Source: Actinomycetota bacterium (GTDB taxonomy: Bacteria; Actinomycetota; Actinomycetes; Nanopelagicales; Nanopelagicaceae). From it: a stretch of 13,493 nt of DNA. The stretch lies in assembly GCA_026392815.1 (NCBI GenBank), contig JAPLBI010000061.1, positions 1-13,493 on the forward strand, given 5' to 3'. The translations under genes and the position numbers were made by a program. Under the pieces are notes generated by a model. The model had not been told where the DNA came from. It was given only the letters and a program-made list of their open reading frames with translations, and did not search any database. Below, piece by piece: positions 1 through 8,985 of this stretch. How positions within the stretch are numbered: position 1 is the stretch's first letter; every line of letters starts with the position of its first letter.

Positions 1-1158
1 TTCACAAACTGCAACTGCAAAGAATGGAAGGAATGAGAGTTTTACGCCTTCACGTGCTTCGAATGTTGCCTTTGAGCGATCACGCAGACGGGCAATCTTT
101 GTTACATCTACTTCGACGACAGTTGTTAACTGCGCACTTACTTGAAGTGACTCGACCATGCGGGCTGCGATTACCTTACGAAGACGTGACATGGTTACGG
201 TAGTTCCGCGAAGTGGAGATGTTGCAACGACAGGTGCAGCTGCTGAACGCTGTGCAGGTGCCGCTGTTGTTGTTGAAACCGGAGCGGCGCTCTTGGGTGC
301 AGCAGCTTCAACATCTTCCTTGCGAATTCGTCCACCTACACCAGAGCCTTTAACGTTTGCCAGGTTTACCCCAAGATCGTTAGCTAACTTACGAACGATT
401 GGAGTTACATAAGCATCGGCAGGTTGTGAGACAGGTGCACTTGCAGCAACAGGTGCGGGCGCTGGTGGTGCTACTGGCGCTGGAGCAGAAATAACTGGTG
501 CAGCAACAACTGGTGGCGCTGGGGGAGCTGCAACTGGTGCGGCAGGTGCGGAAGCTCCTGCGCCACCGATAACTGCTAAACGTGCGCCAACTGGAACAGT
601 TGAATCAACAGGAACATCGATTGAAAGAATTGTTCCGGCAACAGGTGAAGGAATTTCGGTATCAACTTTGTCAGTTGAAACTTCGAGAAGAGCTTCATCA
701 ACTGCGACTGAATCTCCGACGCCCTTTAACCAGCGCGTAACAGTTCCTTCGCTAACGCTCTCGCCAAGTGCTGGCATGGTAATAATTGTTCCGGCAGATG
801 GCGCAACCGGTACTGCAGGAGGTGGAGTCACCGGTGCAGCTGGCGCAGGTGCGGCAGGAGGCGGAGTAACAGGTGCGGCAGCAACTGGCGCTGCAGGTGC
901 AGGGGTTGAAGCAGGCGCTCCACCATCGGCGATGATTGCAAGCTCTGCTCCAACTGGAACGGTCTGATCAATTGCAACAACTATTTTTTGCAAGATACCG
1001 GCAACAGGTGAAGGAATTTCGGTATCGACTTTGTCGGTTGATACTTCAAGGAGTGGCTCATCCATTGCGACATGATCGCCTTCGGATTTAAGCCAACGTG
1101 TGACTGTACCTTCGCTGACACTTTCGCCAAGTGCTGGCATAGTTACTGAGAAAGTCAT
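1..1158 (-). CDS. sucB: 2-oxoglutarate dehydrogenase E2 (dihydrolipoamide succinyltransferase), 3' end cut by window edge
   Basis: E2 core subunit of a 2-oxoacid dehydrogenase complex. It moves the acyl group from its lipoyl arm to CoA in the TCA cycle. The 386 residues visible show two lipoyl domains (about 5-79 and 124-200), each with the lipoylated-lysine motif STDKVDTE (Lys43 and Lys164). These are separated by Ala/Pro-rich flexible linkers. An E3-binding domain follows (about 250-287, [13 protein letters not shown]...GRIRKEDV), then the start of the catalytic acyltransferase domain (from about 315, [11 protein letters not shown]). The active-site His-x-x-x-Asp end lies outside the window. 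The ATG at 1158 is preceded by AGGAAAA about 6 nt upstream and lies 16 nt after the lpdA stop, so the two genes are almost certainly co-transcribed. The product could be an E2 shared with pyruvate dehydrogenase, as DlaT is in mycobacteria; the gene neighbourhood favours SucB/DlaT either way. Confidence 0.93.
   Translation of the reverse strand, partial: MTFSVTMPALGESVSEGTVTRWLKSEGDHVAMDEPLLEVSTDKVDTEIPSPVAGILQKIVVAIDQTVPVGAELAIIADGGAPASTPAPAAPVAAAPVTPPPAAPAPAAPVTPPPAVPVAPSAGTIITMPALGESVSEGTVTRWLKGVGDSVAVDEALLEVSTDKVDTEIPSPVAGTILSIDVPVDSTVPVGARLAVIGGAGASAPAAPVAAPPAPPVVAAPVISAPAPVAPPAPAPVAASAPVSQPADAYVTPIVRKLANDLGVNLANVKGSGVGGRIRKEDVEAAAPKSAAPVSTTTAAPAQRSAAAPVVATSPLRGTTVTMSRLRKVIAARMVESLQVSAQLTTVVEVDVTKIARLRDRSKATFEAREGVKLSFLPFFAVAVCE
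635..1026 (-). repeat. Internal duplication: paired lipoyl-domain coding segments in sucB
   Basis: The two lipoyl-domain segments are close copies at DNA level. A 29-nt stretch is identical at 635-663 and 998-1026, encoding the [15 protein letters not shown] part. The flanking [18 protein letters not shown] blocks also match at protein level. This is a normal tandem lipoyl-domain architecture, with enough DNA identity to permit recombination or assembly collapse. Confidence 0.85.
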
Positions 1159-1174
1159 TGCGTTTTCCTATTCT

Positions 1175-2526
1175 CTATCCGTGAGCGTGAAGTGGTTTGC
1201 CGGCAAGTGCCATATGCGCTTCACCCATTGCTTCAGAAAGCGTTGGGTGGGCGTGGATCAATGGAGCAACATCATCTGCTGATGCTTCCCAGTTAAAGAT
1301 TAATTGAGCTTCGGCCAGTAGTTCACCGACACGTGAACCAACCATGTGAATTCCTAGAACTGGTCCACCTTTTTGCGAGACCAGCTTTATTGAACCCGCT
1401 GTCCGCAGAATCTGCGCCTTACCGTTTCCGGCTAAGTCATAGTTAAGTTCGACGACGTCATGCCCGCGCTCCTTTGCCTGCGCAGTTGTTAAACCAACAG
1501 AGGCAACCTCTGGCTCTGAGTAAGTAACGCGAGGAACACCGTCGTAATTAATTGGTCGATCTCCTCAGCAACCAAGATGCCTTCTCCGAAACCAACATGA
1601 GCGAGTTGCAGCGTTGGAATCAAATCTCCAACTGCCCAAATACCTGGCACATTGGTGCGGCACTTGTTATCAACCAGAACATAGCCACGATCCATGGTGA
1701 TGCCTTGTTCTTCATAGCCGAGGTTGGCGGAAACTGGACCGCGGCCAACAGCGACCAAGAGGACTTCAGCGGTAAATGTCTTTCCATCTTCCAAAGTTAC
1801 GGTCACGCCATCAGCTGTGACTGCATGGGATTTAAAGCGAACGCCGAGTTCGAAGTTGATTCCGCGCTTGCGGTAGGCGCGCTCTAACTGCTTACTTGAT
1901 GACTCATCTTCCAGAGCCACAAGATGTGGCAAGCCTTCAATAATTGTCACTTCTGCACCGAATGATTTCCAGACTGATGCAAACTCGCATCCGATGACTC
2001 CGCCACCAAGAACAATTACGCTCTTTGGCACATATTCCATCTTCATCGCCTGATCAGATGTGATGACTTTCTTTCCATCAATATCTAGACCAGGGAGAGT
2101 GCGGGCATAAGAACCGGTTGCAAGAAGAATATTTTTTCCTGTGTAGCGAGCGCCATTAACTTCGATGGTGTCCTTAGATACAAGCTTGCCGTGGCCTTCG
2201 ATAAAGGTGATGTTTCGTGATTTAACTAGACCTTGCAGACCCTTATGTAACTTTGAAACCACGCCATCCTTGTAGGCATTAACACCAGTCATATCTATTG
2301 AATTAAAAGTTGCATTTACGCCGAAGTGGCTCGCATCGCGTGCGCCATCTGCAATCTCACCGGCATGGAGCAGGGCCTTAGTTGGGATACATCCGCGGTG
2401 AAGACAAGTGCCGCCTAATTTATCTGCCTCGATTAGCGCTACGGATAGTCCGAGTTGAGCGCCGCGTAGCGCAGCTGCGTAACCGCCACTGCCGCCACCT
2501 AAAACTACGAGATCAAAGTTAGACAC
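1175..2526 (-). pseudogene. lpdA: Dihydrolipoamide dehydrogenase (E3), interrupted by a small frameshifting deletion
   Basis: FAD flavoenzyme that reoxidises the dihydrolipoyl arms of 2-oxoacid dehydrogenases and of the glycine cleavage H-protein, passing electrons to NAD+. The first part shows the FAD-binding fold (VVLGGGSGGYAAALR, about residues 7-21), the redox pair Cys41/Cys46 (GGTCLHRGC) and an NAD-binding GGGVIGCEFAS segment. Reading this frame breaks after EEID at about 1557. The remainder resumes in another frame from about 1555 with PINYDGVPRVTYSEPEVASVGL and runs to the active-site HAHPTLSEAMGE and a TAG stop at 1175. About 16 nt (residues like LNPVP) appear lost; restoring them gives about 455 residues, normal for the family. 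I chose the GTG at 2526 because AAGGAG sits 9 nt upstream. The ATGs at 2547 and 2544 have no ribosome site. The gene is expected to be essential, so artefact must be considered. Confidence 0.9.
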
Positions 2527-2535
2527 GTCTGCTGA

Positions 2536-2541
2536 CTCCTT
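2536..2541 (-). promoter_or_regulatory. Ribosome binding site that sets the lpdA start
   Basis: AAGGAG lies 9 nt before the GTG codon at 2526 and inside the open frame that begins at 2547. This placement favours the GTG start (VSNFDLVVLGGG) over the upstream ATG pair. Confidence 0.65.
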
Positions 2542-2601
2542 CATCACCGAGGGCCACGAAGCGCCTGGATTGAGACCTATCTTGCCAGTTTTAGCGCCCG
2601 A

Positions 2602-4101
2602 TTACGAAATGGCGGCAGATTCAGCAAGGGCCACCAATGAGCGCAGAGCAACTCCAGTGCCGCCAACTGGCGTATAGCCATATGGATCGCCTTCGTTGTA
2701 GGCCGGACCTGCAATATCGAGATGTAACCAAGGTAACTCAGGTGCAATGAACTCCTTTAGAAAGAGGCCAGCGACCATCATTCCACCCATACGTTCACCG
2801 ATATTTGCCATGTCAGCAACAGGTGAATCAAGGGATGCGCGAAGTTCGACAGGAAGTGGCATCGGCCAGAAAGCTTCGCCAACCTCTTTTGTTATTGCAA
2901 AGAAGTGATCACTAAATTCTTGGTTGTTGGTCATGATTGCGCTTGTGCGGGTACCGAGTGCAACAACTTGAGCACCGGTAAGAGTTGCAACATCGACGAT
3001 TCCGTCTAGATCTTTATTCTCTTGCGCCTTCACCAGCGCATCACCAAGGACTAAACGCCCTTCCGCATCTGGGTTTAGGACCTCAATAGTTTTGCCACCA
3101 TACATAGTGATGATGTCACTTGGACGAGTTGCGTTATCGCTGACCATATTTTCAGCAAGCGGCGCGTAACAATCAATGGCTATCGGAAGCTTCAGAAGTG
3201 CGATTGCGATAGTTGCTGCGCAAACAGCAGCAGCTCCCGACATATCGGATTTCATCGCTTCCATTCCGGCAGCTGGCTTAAGCGCTAAGCCACCAGTATC
3301 GAAGGTGATTCCCTTGCCAACGTAAGCGAAGGTCTTACGCGCCTTAGCCTTCACTGGACGATATGAAATTTGAAGTAGTCGTTGTGGATTCGCTGAACCT
3401 TGTCCGACTGCGGTGATTCCGCCATATCCCTTTGCCTTTAACTGTGAATCAGTCATTATCGAAACCTTTAAGCCGGCTGCGGCACCGCCTGCTTTCTTAA
3501 CGATTTCAGTAAATGTCTTGCAGAACGAATCAGGAGTTAAGTGACTTGGGGGAGTGTTGATGAGATCGCGAACAATTGCGGTGTAATCCCCAATAATCGC
3601 TGCTCGTTTAACCGCTGCCTTCGCCTTTGGATCTTGGGCAAGGGATGAGTGAACCGTTACCGACTTAAGGCTCGGGCGGCGATCACTTAGTGAATCAACT
3701 CTAAATTTGTTAAAGACATACGCGCCCATTAGCGCGCCCTCTGCAACAGCTCCGACTGCATTTGTTTTCTTTGCTGGAAGCGAGAAGGTGGCGCTGGAAT
3801 TTCCGGCCAGAGCTCGCGCGGCTGCACCTGCTGCGCGGCGCAGGGTCTCATCGTCGAAGGTGGCTTTATGTTCGCCGAGTCCGGTGAAGATTAATAGACG
3901 CGTACTAGTACCAGGGATTTTAATGACTTCATCGGCCTTGCCAGTTGCACCCATATCGGCCAAGGTCGCCAAAATTTTCTTTGTATCAAGTGCGATATCG
4001 CCACTTTCAATTGTTAGCGAGGATTTGCTCTTCTTATGAGATAGCCCAACTACCAGAATCTCATCTTTGATGATTCCATCAGAGAGGTGGATCGTTGTCA
4101 T
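2602..4101 (-). CDS. pepA: Leucyl aminopeptidase (M17 family cytosol aminopeptidase)
   Basis: Cytoplasmic two-metal exopeptidase that removes N-terminal residues from peptides. Its 499 residues match the family's usual length (about 500). The N-terminal domain (to about residue 165) is followed by the catalytic domain. Metal ligands can be placed by motif: Lys263 and Asp268 in VGKGITFDTGG, Asp286 in MKSDMSG, and Asp345 and Glu347 in NPDAEGRL. The likely catalytic pair is Lys275 and Arg349. The signature is normally NTDAEGRL; here the second residue is Pro344. The ATG at 4101 has a clear AAGGAG 6 nt upstream (4108-4113). It is the first gene of a minus-strand group with lpdA and sucB, although the 75-nt gap before lpdA could hold a separate promoter. 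It is divergent from gcvT. Confidence 0.95.
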   Translation of the reverse strand: MTTIHLSDGIIKDEILVVGLSHKKSKSSLTIESGDIALDTKKILATLADMGATGKADEVIKIPGTSTRLLIFTGLGEHKATFDDETLRRAAGAAARALAGNSSATFSLPAKKTNAVGAVAEGALMGAYVFNKFRVDSLSDRRPSLKSVTVHSSLAQDPKAKAAVKRAAIIGDYTAIVRDLINTPPSHLTPDSFCKTFTEIVKKAGGAAAGLKVSIMTDSQLKAKGYGGITAVGQGSANPQRLLQISYRPVKAKARKTFAYVGKGITFDTGGLALKPAAGMEAMKSDMSGAAAVCAATIAIALLKLPIAIDCYAPLAENMVSDNATRPSDIITMYGGKTIEVLNPDAEGRLVLGDALVKAQENKDLDGIVDVATLTGAQVVALGTRTSAIMTNNQEFSDHFFAITKEVGEAFWPMPLPVELRASLDSPVADMANIGERMGGMMVAGLFLKEFIAPELPWLHLDIAGPAYNEGDPYGYTPVGGTGVALRSLVALAESAAIS

Positions 4102-4186
4102 GTAGAGCTCCTTAAGAAGTAACCTGCGTCGTGGTGACTCGCTACTAAATGATGGTTCTTATCTGGTGGCGATGCTCGGGTAAGTG

Positions 4187-4192
4187 TAAGTT
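4187..4192 (+). promoter_or_regulatory. Candidate -10 box of a leaderless gcvT promoter
   Basis: TAAGTT (TAnnnT) occupies -12 to -7 relative to the A of the gcvT ATG at 4199, so transcription would start at or next to the start codon. There is no Shine-Dalgarno sequence before this ATG. No good -35 box is visible. Confidence 0.5.
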
Positions 4193-4198
4193 GTCTAC

Positions 4199-5287
4199 AT
4201 GAAAAATTCACCACTTGCCGAAAAACATCTTGCACTTAATGCAAAGATGGCCGATTTCGGCGGTTGGTTGATGCCTATTGAGTACCCAGCATCGGGCGTA
4301 ATCGCCGAACACACCGCTGTTCGGGAGCGAGTTGGGATATTTGATGTATCTCACCTCGGCAAAGTCAGCGTGATTGGCGAAGGAGCGCTGGAATTTCTCA
4401 ACTCTGTCTTTACCAATGATTTAAATCGAATTACCGATGGACAGGCCCAATACACCCTTCACTGCAACTCTGCTGGCGGAGTTATCGATGATCTGATTGT
4501 TTATCGAAATAGCCCGACTGATTTATTTCTGATCCCTAACGCATCCAACACATCAGATGTAGTCGCTGCCCTCATGGCTGTTGTGCCTATTGGAATCACG
4601 ATTATAAATCTCCACGAGAAATTTGCAGTCATCGCAGTGCAAGGCCCAAAATCTAAATCGGTCATTGAATCCCTTGGCTTAAACCCTGCGATGGATTACA
4701 TGGCCTTTGAACACATCCAGATTTCAGGGCGCCCTGCCATTTTGTGTCGCACTGGTTACACCGGCGAACATGGATATGAAATTCTTCCAAGCTGGAGCGA
4801 TGCTGGCGCTGTTTGGGAATCCCTGGTCGAAGCAATTAAGCCATACGACGGTTTAATCTGCGGCTTAGGTGCGCGCGATACCTTGCGCACCGAAATGGGA
4901 TATCCACTTCATGGACACGAGTTAACTCTTCAAATAACACCGGTTCAAGCATCAGCCACTTGGGCGATTGGTTGGGAAAAACCAACTTTCAGTGGCGCTA
5001 AAGCGCTTAGTGAGCAACGTGAAGCGAAATCGCACACCAAACTGCGCGCCCTTGTTAGCAAAGATCGCGGTATTCCACGAGCAGGGATGCAGATTAAGAA
5101 TTCAAGTGGCGAAGTTGTTGGCGAGATAACGAGTGGAACTTTCTCGCCAACCTTAAAAAAAGGTATCGCCTTGGCTTTGGTCAACCCCGAATACAAAGTG
5201 GGCGATGAATTAATTGTCGATGTTCGTGGAAGAGTTAGCGTTTCGGTAATTACTAAGTTGCCGCTGGTCACTTCAAACGTGCGCTGA
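4199..5287 (+). CDS. gcvT: Glycine cleavage system T-protein (aminomethyltransferase)
   Basis: Transfers the methylene group from the aminomethyl-lipoyl arm of H-protein to tetrahydrofolate and releases ammonia. The 362-residue protein is full length. It begins NSPLAEKHLALNAKMADFGGWLMPIEY and contains FDVSHLGK, GGVIDDLIVYR (Asp97/Asp98, around the folate-contacting catalytic Asp), CRTGYTGEHGYEI, LGARDTLRTEMGYPLHGHEL and a C-terminal ITSGTFSPTLKKGIAL barrel segment. No ribosome site precedes the ATG, but a -10-like box fits leaderless expression. Its partner lpdA (L-protein) lies 1.7 kb away on the other strand; gcvH and gcvP are not in the window. Its last 20 bases overlap the 3' end of the convergent ECF S-component gene. 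Confidence 0.95.
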   Translation: MKNSPLAEKHLALNAKMADFGGWLMPIEYPASGVIAEHTAVRERVGIFDVSHLGKVSVIGEGALEFLNSVFTNDLNRITDGQAQYTLHCNSAGGVIDDLIVYRNSPTDLFLIPNASNTSDVVAALMAVVPIGITIINLHEKFAVIAVQGPKSKSVIESLGLNPAMDYMAFEHIQISGRPAILCRTGYTGEHGYEILPSWSDAGAVWESLVEAIKPYDGLICGLGARDTLRTEMGYPLHGHELTLQITPVQASATWAIGWEKPTFSGAKALSEQREAKSHTKLRALVSKDRGIPRAGMQIKNSSGEVVGEITSGTFSPTLKKGIALALVNPEYKVGDELIVDVRGRVSVSVITKLPLVTSNVR

Positions 5288-6071
5288 ACTCGACTGGCGT
5301 TAAGAAGGCGGCTTTAGTTCTTGTTCTACGCAGCGCCGATAGAACAGCGGGCGCGGTAATAACAATTAGCGTTGACGTCAAAACAGCTCTTGGAATATCC
5401 CACGCCATTGACGATAGAAAGTGAAAGGTTATAAATCTGTTCAAGTTCTCCCATATGGGAGCTCCTGGTAGATAAGAGAGTTGGGTATCTCCACCTAACG
5501 CCCAAGGCCAGAATTGCAGATCCATTAATAAACCGAAGATCAGGGAAGCAAGAATTGCAATAAAGACCAACAACAAGATTTCTGCTCGCCCCTTAAACCT
5601 TTTCGGGAAAGAACCTGCAAATAAACCCACTAAACCGGCGGCGAAGAGTTGATAAGCAAGCCAGGGTCCAAACCCACCAGTAAGAAGAGCCGATGCCAAC
5701 ATTCCGAGCACGCCCAACAAAAATCCAAATGCCGAACCAAAGACGCGGGCTGCAAGAATTAAAAGAAACCACATCGGTTCAAGACCCACTGCGCCTGCGC
5801 CTAGCGGTCGAAGTGCAGCAAGAAGCGCAGCGAGAGTTCCTAGTAGCGCAACAGATTTAGCATCTAATCCAGAATCACTCAGTTGTGCGATTAACAGAAA
5901 GATTGAAGCAGGAACAGCTGCCCAGAAAAAGTATTGTGCAAACTGCGCCGAACTTTGAGATTGCACATAGAAAGGCCAAGTAAAACCAGCAAATACGGTA
6001 GCCGAAACGATGGCAAGAGCGATTCTCGATCTGCCGCTGAAGCGATAGATATCGTTAGTTAAATACTTCAT
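5268..6071 (-). CDS. ECF transporter S component, probable cobalamin-type substrate-binding subunit
   Basis: Integral membrane protein of 267 residues with about six hydrophobic segments: near 17-33, 47-63, 73-90, 100-135, 140-150 and 165-185, plus one near the C-terminus. Recognisable family motifs include SGLDAKSVALLG, LRPLGAGAVGLEP and LLTGGFGPWLAYQ. S components capture the vitamin and dock on the EcfA-EcfT energy-coupling module. The start overlaps the ecfA stop as ATGA (6068-6071), indicating translational coupling. Substrate is inferred, not read from the protein: the operon sits behind a cobalamin riboswitch, so B12 or a B12 precursor is the simplest choice (compare the predicted CbrT-type systems). 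Alternatives such as another vitamin cannot be excluded. Confidence 0.82.
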   Translation of the reverse strand: MKYLTNDIYRFSGRSRIALAIVSATVFAGFTWPFYVQSQSSAQFAQYFFWAAVPASIFLLIAQLSDSGLDAKSVALLGTLAALLAALRPLGAGAVGLEPMWFLLILAARVFGSAFGFLLGVLGMLASALLTGGFGPWLAYQLFAAGLVGLFAGSFPKRFKGRAEILLLVFIAILASLIFGLLMDLQFWPWALGGDTQLSYLPGAPIWENLNRFITFHFLSSMAWDIPRAVLTSTLIVITAPAVLSALRRTRTKAAFLTPVEFSARLK

Positions 6072-7655
6072 CGGGAATCAGCCTCTTGATCTAGCGCGCG
6101 CATTACATCGTTAACTGTTAACCATCTGCGCGGAGCCATTACTTTTGCTACTTGAGGAGCGAAAGCCGGTGATGCCAATAAAATATCGATCGTTGGTCCG
6201 TCTGCAACAACTTCTCCCTCAGATAAGAAGATAACTCGATCTGCTAGCTCAGCCACGAGTTCTACATCGTGAGTTGCGATAACAACAGCCCTTCCAGGTT
6301 GTGCGGCAAAGCCTTTGAGAATTTCGATCAGCAACGATTTGGATTGATAATCCAATCCACGCGTTGGCTCATCCAGGATTAGCGCGCGAGGTTGTGCAGA
6401 GAGAACTACGGCTAGCGCCAGCGCCAAACGCTGCCCTTCCGATAAATCGCGTGGATGGGTCGCAGGCGAAACTGAAGGAACTAGCTCTTGAAGTAAAGCA
6501 AAGGTCGTTCCGCTTGCGATTTCATTATCTTTATCGGCTTGCGAACACTCTTGCGTAACGCTTTGCGCATATAAGAGATCGCTAGGTTCTTGCGGGATAT
6601 AACCAACGGTTGCGCGGCGCAGCGCACCCTTCAGACTCATTGGGGGGTGGGTGAAAACAGATATCTCACCACGATCCAACTCTTTAACTCCGACGATTGA
6701 TTGCAGAAGTGAACTCTTACCGGCGCCATTTCTACCCATCAAGGCAACTATCTCGCCTTCCATTACAAGTGCATCAACGTTCTTTAGCGCAAGATGTGAG
6801 CCGTAAGAAATCGAAGCTCCCTTAACTGAAATAGCCGTTGGGGTCGTTTCCTTTAGTACCTGCGGATTCTCTTTCCCATCGCGTCTGACATCTTCGGTCA
6901 TTCTTCGAACATCGCGAACGCTAAGACCGAGTTGATTCAATTTAAGGGCGCGCGATAGATGAACGATTGGGGGAGCGATTTCTGAATTTTTTAGGATGTT
7001 TTCTGGGAGATCAATCTGGGCTTGACCATCTCCTGCGATATGAATGATTCGATCAGCAAAACCAATTACTCGCTCTAAGCGATGTTCTGCAATCACAACC
7101 GTCAGGCTGAGGTCGTGTACTAAGCGATGGATGATTGAGAGAACTTCTTCCGCTGCGATCGGGTCAAGTGCGCTGGTTGGTTCATCCAAAACCAAAATCT
7201 TGGGATGCATCACGAGGGCGCTGCCGATTGCTAAACGTTGTTGTTCGCCACCGCTGAGAGTTGAAATCGCTCGATTGCGAAGTGGCGCCAAGGCCAATAG
7301 ATCAAGAATCTCTTCAACGCGTTTGCGCATTACATCCGGAGCCACATTTAGCGACTCCATACTAAAGACGAGTTCTTCTTCAACGGTATCGGTTACAAAG
7401 CCGCTACTTGGGTTCTGGCCTACAATTCCAATGAGATGAGCCAACTCACCTGGTCGCACAAGTTGAGTCGAAATTCCATCAACTGTTACATCACCTGCCA
7501 AAATTCCACCGGTGTGATGCGGAACCAAGCCATTTATTAAACGTAAGAGTGAAGATTTTCCAGTTCCGGTCGAACCAATAACCAGAACCATTTCACCTTC
7601 TTCAATAGAAAATGTCAGTCTTTCTAAAAAGTGAGACATTTGAAAATTTGATCAT
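6068..7655 (-). CDS. ECF transporter double ATPase (two fused ABC domains), 5' end frameshifted
   Basis: Energy-coupling ATPase with two nucleotide-binding domains in one chain. Domain 1 has Walker A GSTGTGKSS, Q-loop VGQNP, signature LSGGEQQR, Walker B ILVLDEPTSALD and H-loop AEHR. Domain 2 has GRNGAGKSS, IPQEP, LSEGQRLALA, ALILDEPTRGLD and ATHD. The longest frame starts at an ATG at 7639 and gives 523 residues, but it lacks the usual first strand and aromatic A-loop. That piece is present one frame over: an ATG at 7655, overlapping the EcfT stop as ATGA, encodes MIKFSNVSL. The frames need 3k+2 inserted nucleotides near 7620-7630; perhaps 8-10 residues are missing. Thus the native start is probably 7655, and the 7639 start is a by-product of the deletion. 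The ATGA overlaps at both ends mark the central gene of an ecfT-ecfA-S operon. Confidence 0.88.
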
Positions 7656-8398
7656 GAAGTCACCGACCAGACAAGACCAAGAAGAACGAGGCAACTAGAA
7701 AAAATCGCAGTATCCGCAGAGCGCCACTTGATTGGGCGATACCTAGAGCGAACTCGACTTACGCCATATCCACGCGAATCCATCGCCGCTGCAAGATCGA
7801 GCGACTTTGCTAAAGCCTCTTCTAAGAGTGGCAGAGCGATGGATTTAAACCTTGGTTTCTCATCGCCTCTTAGAATTCGAGCGCGTTTAATCCGTGAGTA
7901 ACTTGCAACAAGTTGTGGAAGTGATGAGGTAGCAATAACAATCGCAACCCCAAATTCATAAACGATTACGGGAAGTACTCGCAACATTTTATGAGGACTG
8001 GTAAGTGACACCGCTGCACCAAAGAGCGCGATGACAGAGACAATTATCAGCCCCTCATGCAGTGATGAGGTAAGTCGTTCTTGGGTAATAACGCCGCCAA
8101 TGCGGATGCCCGCCATCCAATCCGGTAAAGGAATAATTGGAAGCTCAATGATTTTCGTTCCAGGGATTGGCACACCGATTAATACACCGGTGACTGCTCT
8201 GACAATCAAAATAAAGGCCCCCAAGCGAAGGGAAAACCAGAAACTCTTCGACCAAGGAAAATCTCCAGCCCAGCGCCAAACTATGAGCGCTGCACCCGCA
8301 ATAACCAAAGCAGCATAGAGAGCGCTATTGGCACGAATTACCGTGACGATTAAAGCGATACTCCAAAGCCACCAAGTAAGCGGGTGCAGCGATTTCAT
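7652..8398 (-). CDS. ECF transporter T component (CbiQ/EcfT family transmembrane protein)
   Basis: Membrane scaffold that couples ATP hydrolysis in EcfA to movement of the S component. The 248 residues begin MKSLHPLTWWLW, with hydrophobic segments near 8-45, 55-75, 115-140 and 145-165, then a cytoplasmic helical region carrying the family coupling motifs RIKRARILRG and AAMDSRGYG, and a last hydrophobic segment before the stop. Many actinobacterial relatives carry extra membrane segments after the SRGYG motif; this one has a single one, so it is on the short side. The stop overlaps the ATG of ecfA (ATGA at 7652-7655). The gene follows the SCO2322-like gene by 18 nt without a clear ribosome site, consistent with one operon. 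Confidence 0.88.
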   Translation of the reverse strand: MKSLHPLTWWLWSIALIVTVIRANSALYAALVIAGAALIVWRWAGDFPWSKSFWFSLRLGAFILIVRAVTGVLIGVPIPGTKIIELPIIPLPDWMAGIRIGGVITQERLTSSLHEGLIIVSVIALFGAAVSLTSPHKMLRVLPVIVYEFGVAIVIATSSLPQLVASYSRIKRARILRGDEKPRFKSIALPLLEEALAKSLDLAAAMDSRGYGVSRVRSRYRPIKWRSADTAIFSSCLVLLGLVWSVTS

Positions 8399-8416
8399 AA
8401 CAGTTGAGCGCTTTTC

Positions 8417-8980
8417 TTACTTCTTAAGGGAAGTAGGTGTTGCGATTTCAGTACCGCACTCTTTTGCTGGGTAACCATTGAGACCGCAGATGAGCCCGCT
8501 CTTAGCAGCGCGTACCTTCATGGCCATTCCAAGAACATCGATACCTTGCGATGTCTTTGCGGTACGGACACAAGTTGTGATTGTCTTCTTTACTTTTTCA
8601 CCTTTTGGCGCATACGCCTTCGATCCAAAATCAATCACCAGCGCGATTCGCTTTGTATCTTTATCGGCCTTTGTCTTTCCGCAGATGGATGCAAAGTTTG
8701 GTTTTACTGAAGGGGGAGTTGATGGAATGTCATCGCTGCTGAATACAAATGACCAGCCTTCAACGGCGCCATCTTCAATATCTACTGTTGGACCAGTCAT
8801 TGCAGCAGTCCATGTATTGGCACCGGGAGCTGCTTGGTAATAACCCCAGTAACGCCAACCTTTATCGGCAGCGTTGGCTGAAGCAACTGGAATTATTTGA
8901 GCAGCAACAAGGGCTAGAACGAATAAGGTTGGGGTGAACTTGCGAGACGATATTCCGTTAGACATTTTTAAGTTTAACAT
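8417..8980 (-). CDS. Secreted SCO2322-like protein, first gene of the riboswitch-controlled ECF operon
   Basis: Exported protein of unknown biochemical function, 187 residues. Residues 1-38 form a signal peptide: a basic start with ISSRK, a hydrophobic core FVLALVAAQIIPV, and a likely cleavage after ASANA before ADKGWRYWGYY. The mature part has WRYWGYYQ, a VEGWSF segment, RIALVIDFG and four cysteines (SICGK, TTCVRT, LICGL, KECGT) that could form two disulfides outside the membrane. I recognise the pattern as resembling the SCO2322 family, found beside ECF transporter genes in Streptomyces. An extracytoplasmic accessory role in vitamin capture is conceivable but only inferred from position. 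The start could be the ATG at 8980 or the one at 8965; a GAGAGG 13 nt before 8980 is a distant ribosome site. Confidence 0.78.
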   Translation of the reverse strand: MLNLKMSNGISSRKFTPTLFVLALVAAQIIPVASANAADKGWRYWGYYQAAPGANTWTAAMTGPTVDIEDGAVEGWSFVFSSDDIPSTPPSVKPNFASICGKTKADKDTKRIALVIDFGSKAYAPKGEKVKKTITTCVRTAKTSQGIDVLGMAMKVRAAKSGLICGLNGYPAKECGTEIATPTSLKK

Positions 8981-8985
8981 TATTA

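Noticed and set aside
158..967. Ala/Gly-rich plus-strand open frames over sucB
   Set aside because: They are antisense to the Ala/Pro linkers and lipoyl domains of sucB, where biased codons keep the other strand open.
2527..2601. Terminator between pepA and lpdA
   Set aside because: Only an imperfect stem (GCGC and CTGG segments with a large asymmetric loop) and no U-run, so not supportable.
6364..7439. Plus-strand open frames across the ECF ATPase gene
   Set aside because: They lack family features and ribosome sites and are opposite clear ABC motifs.
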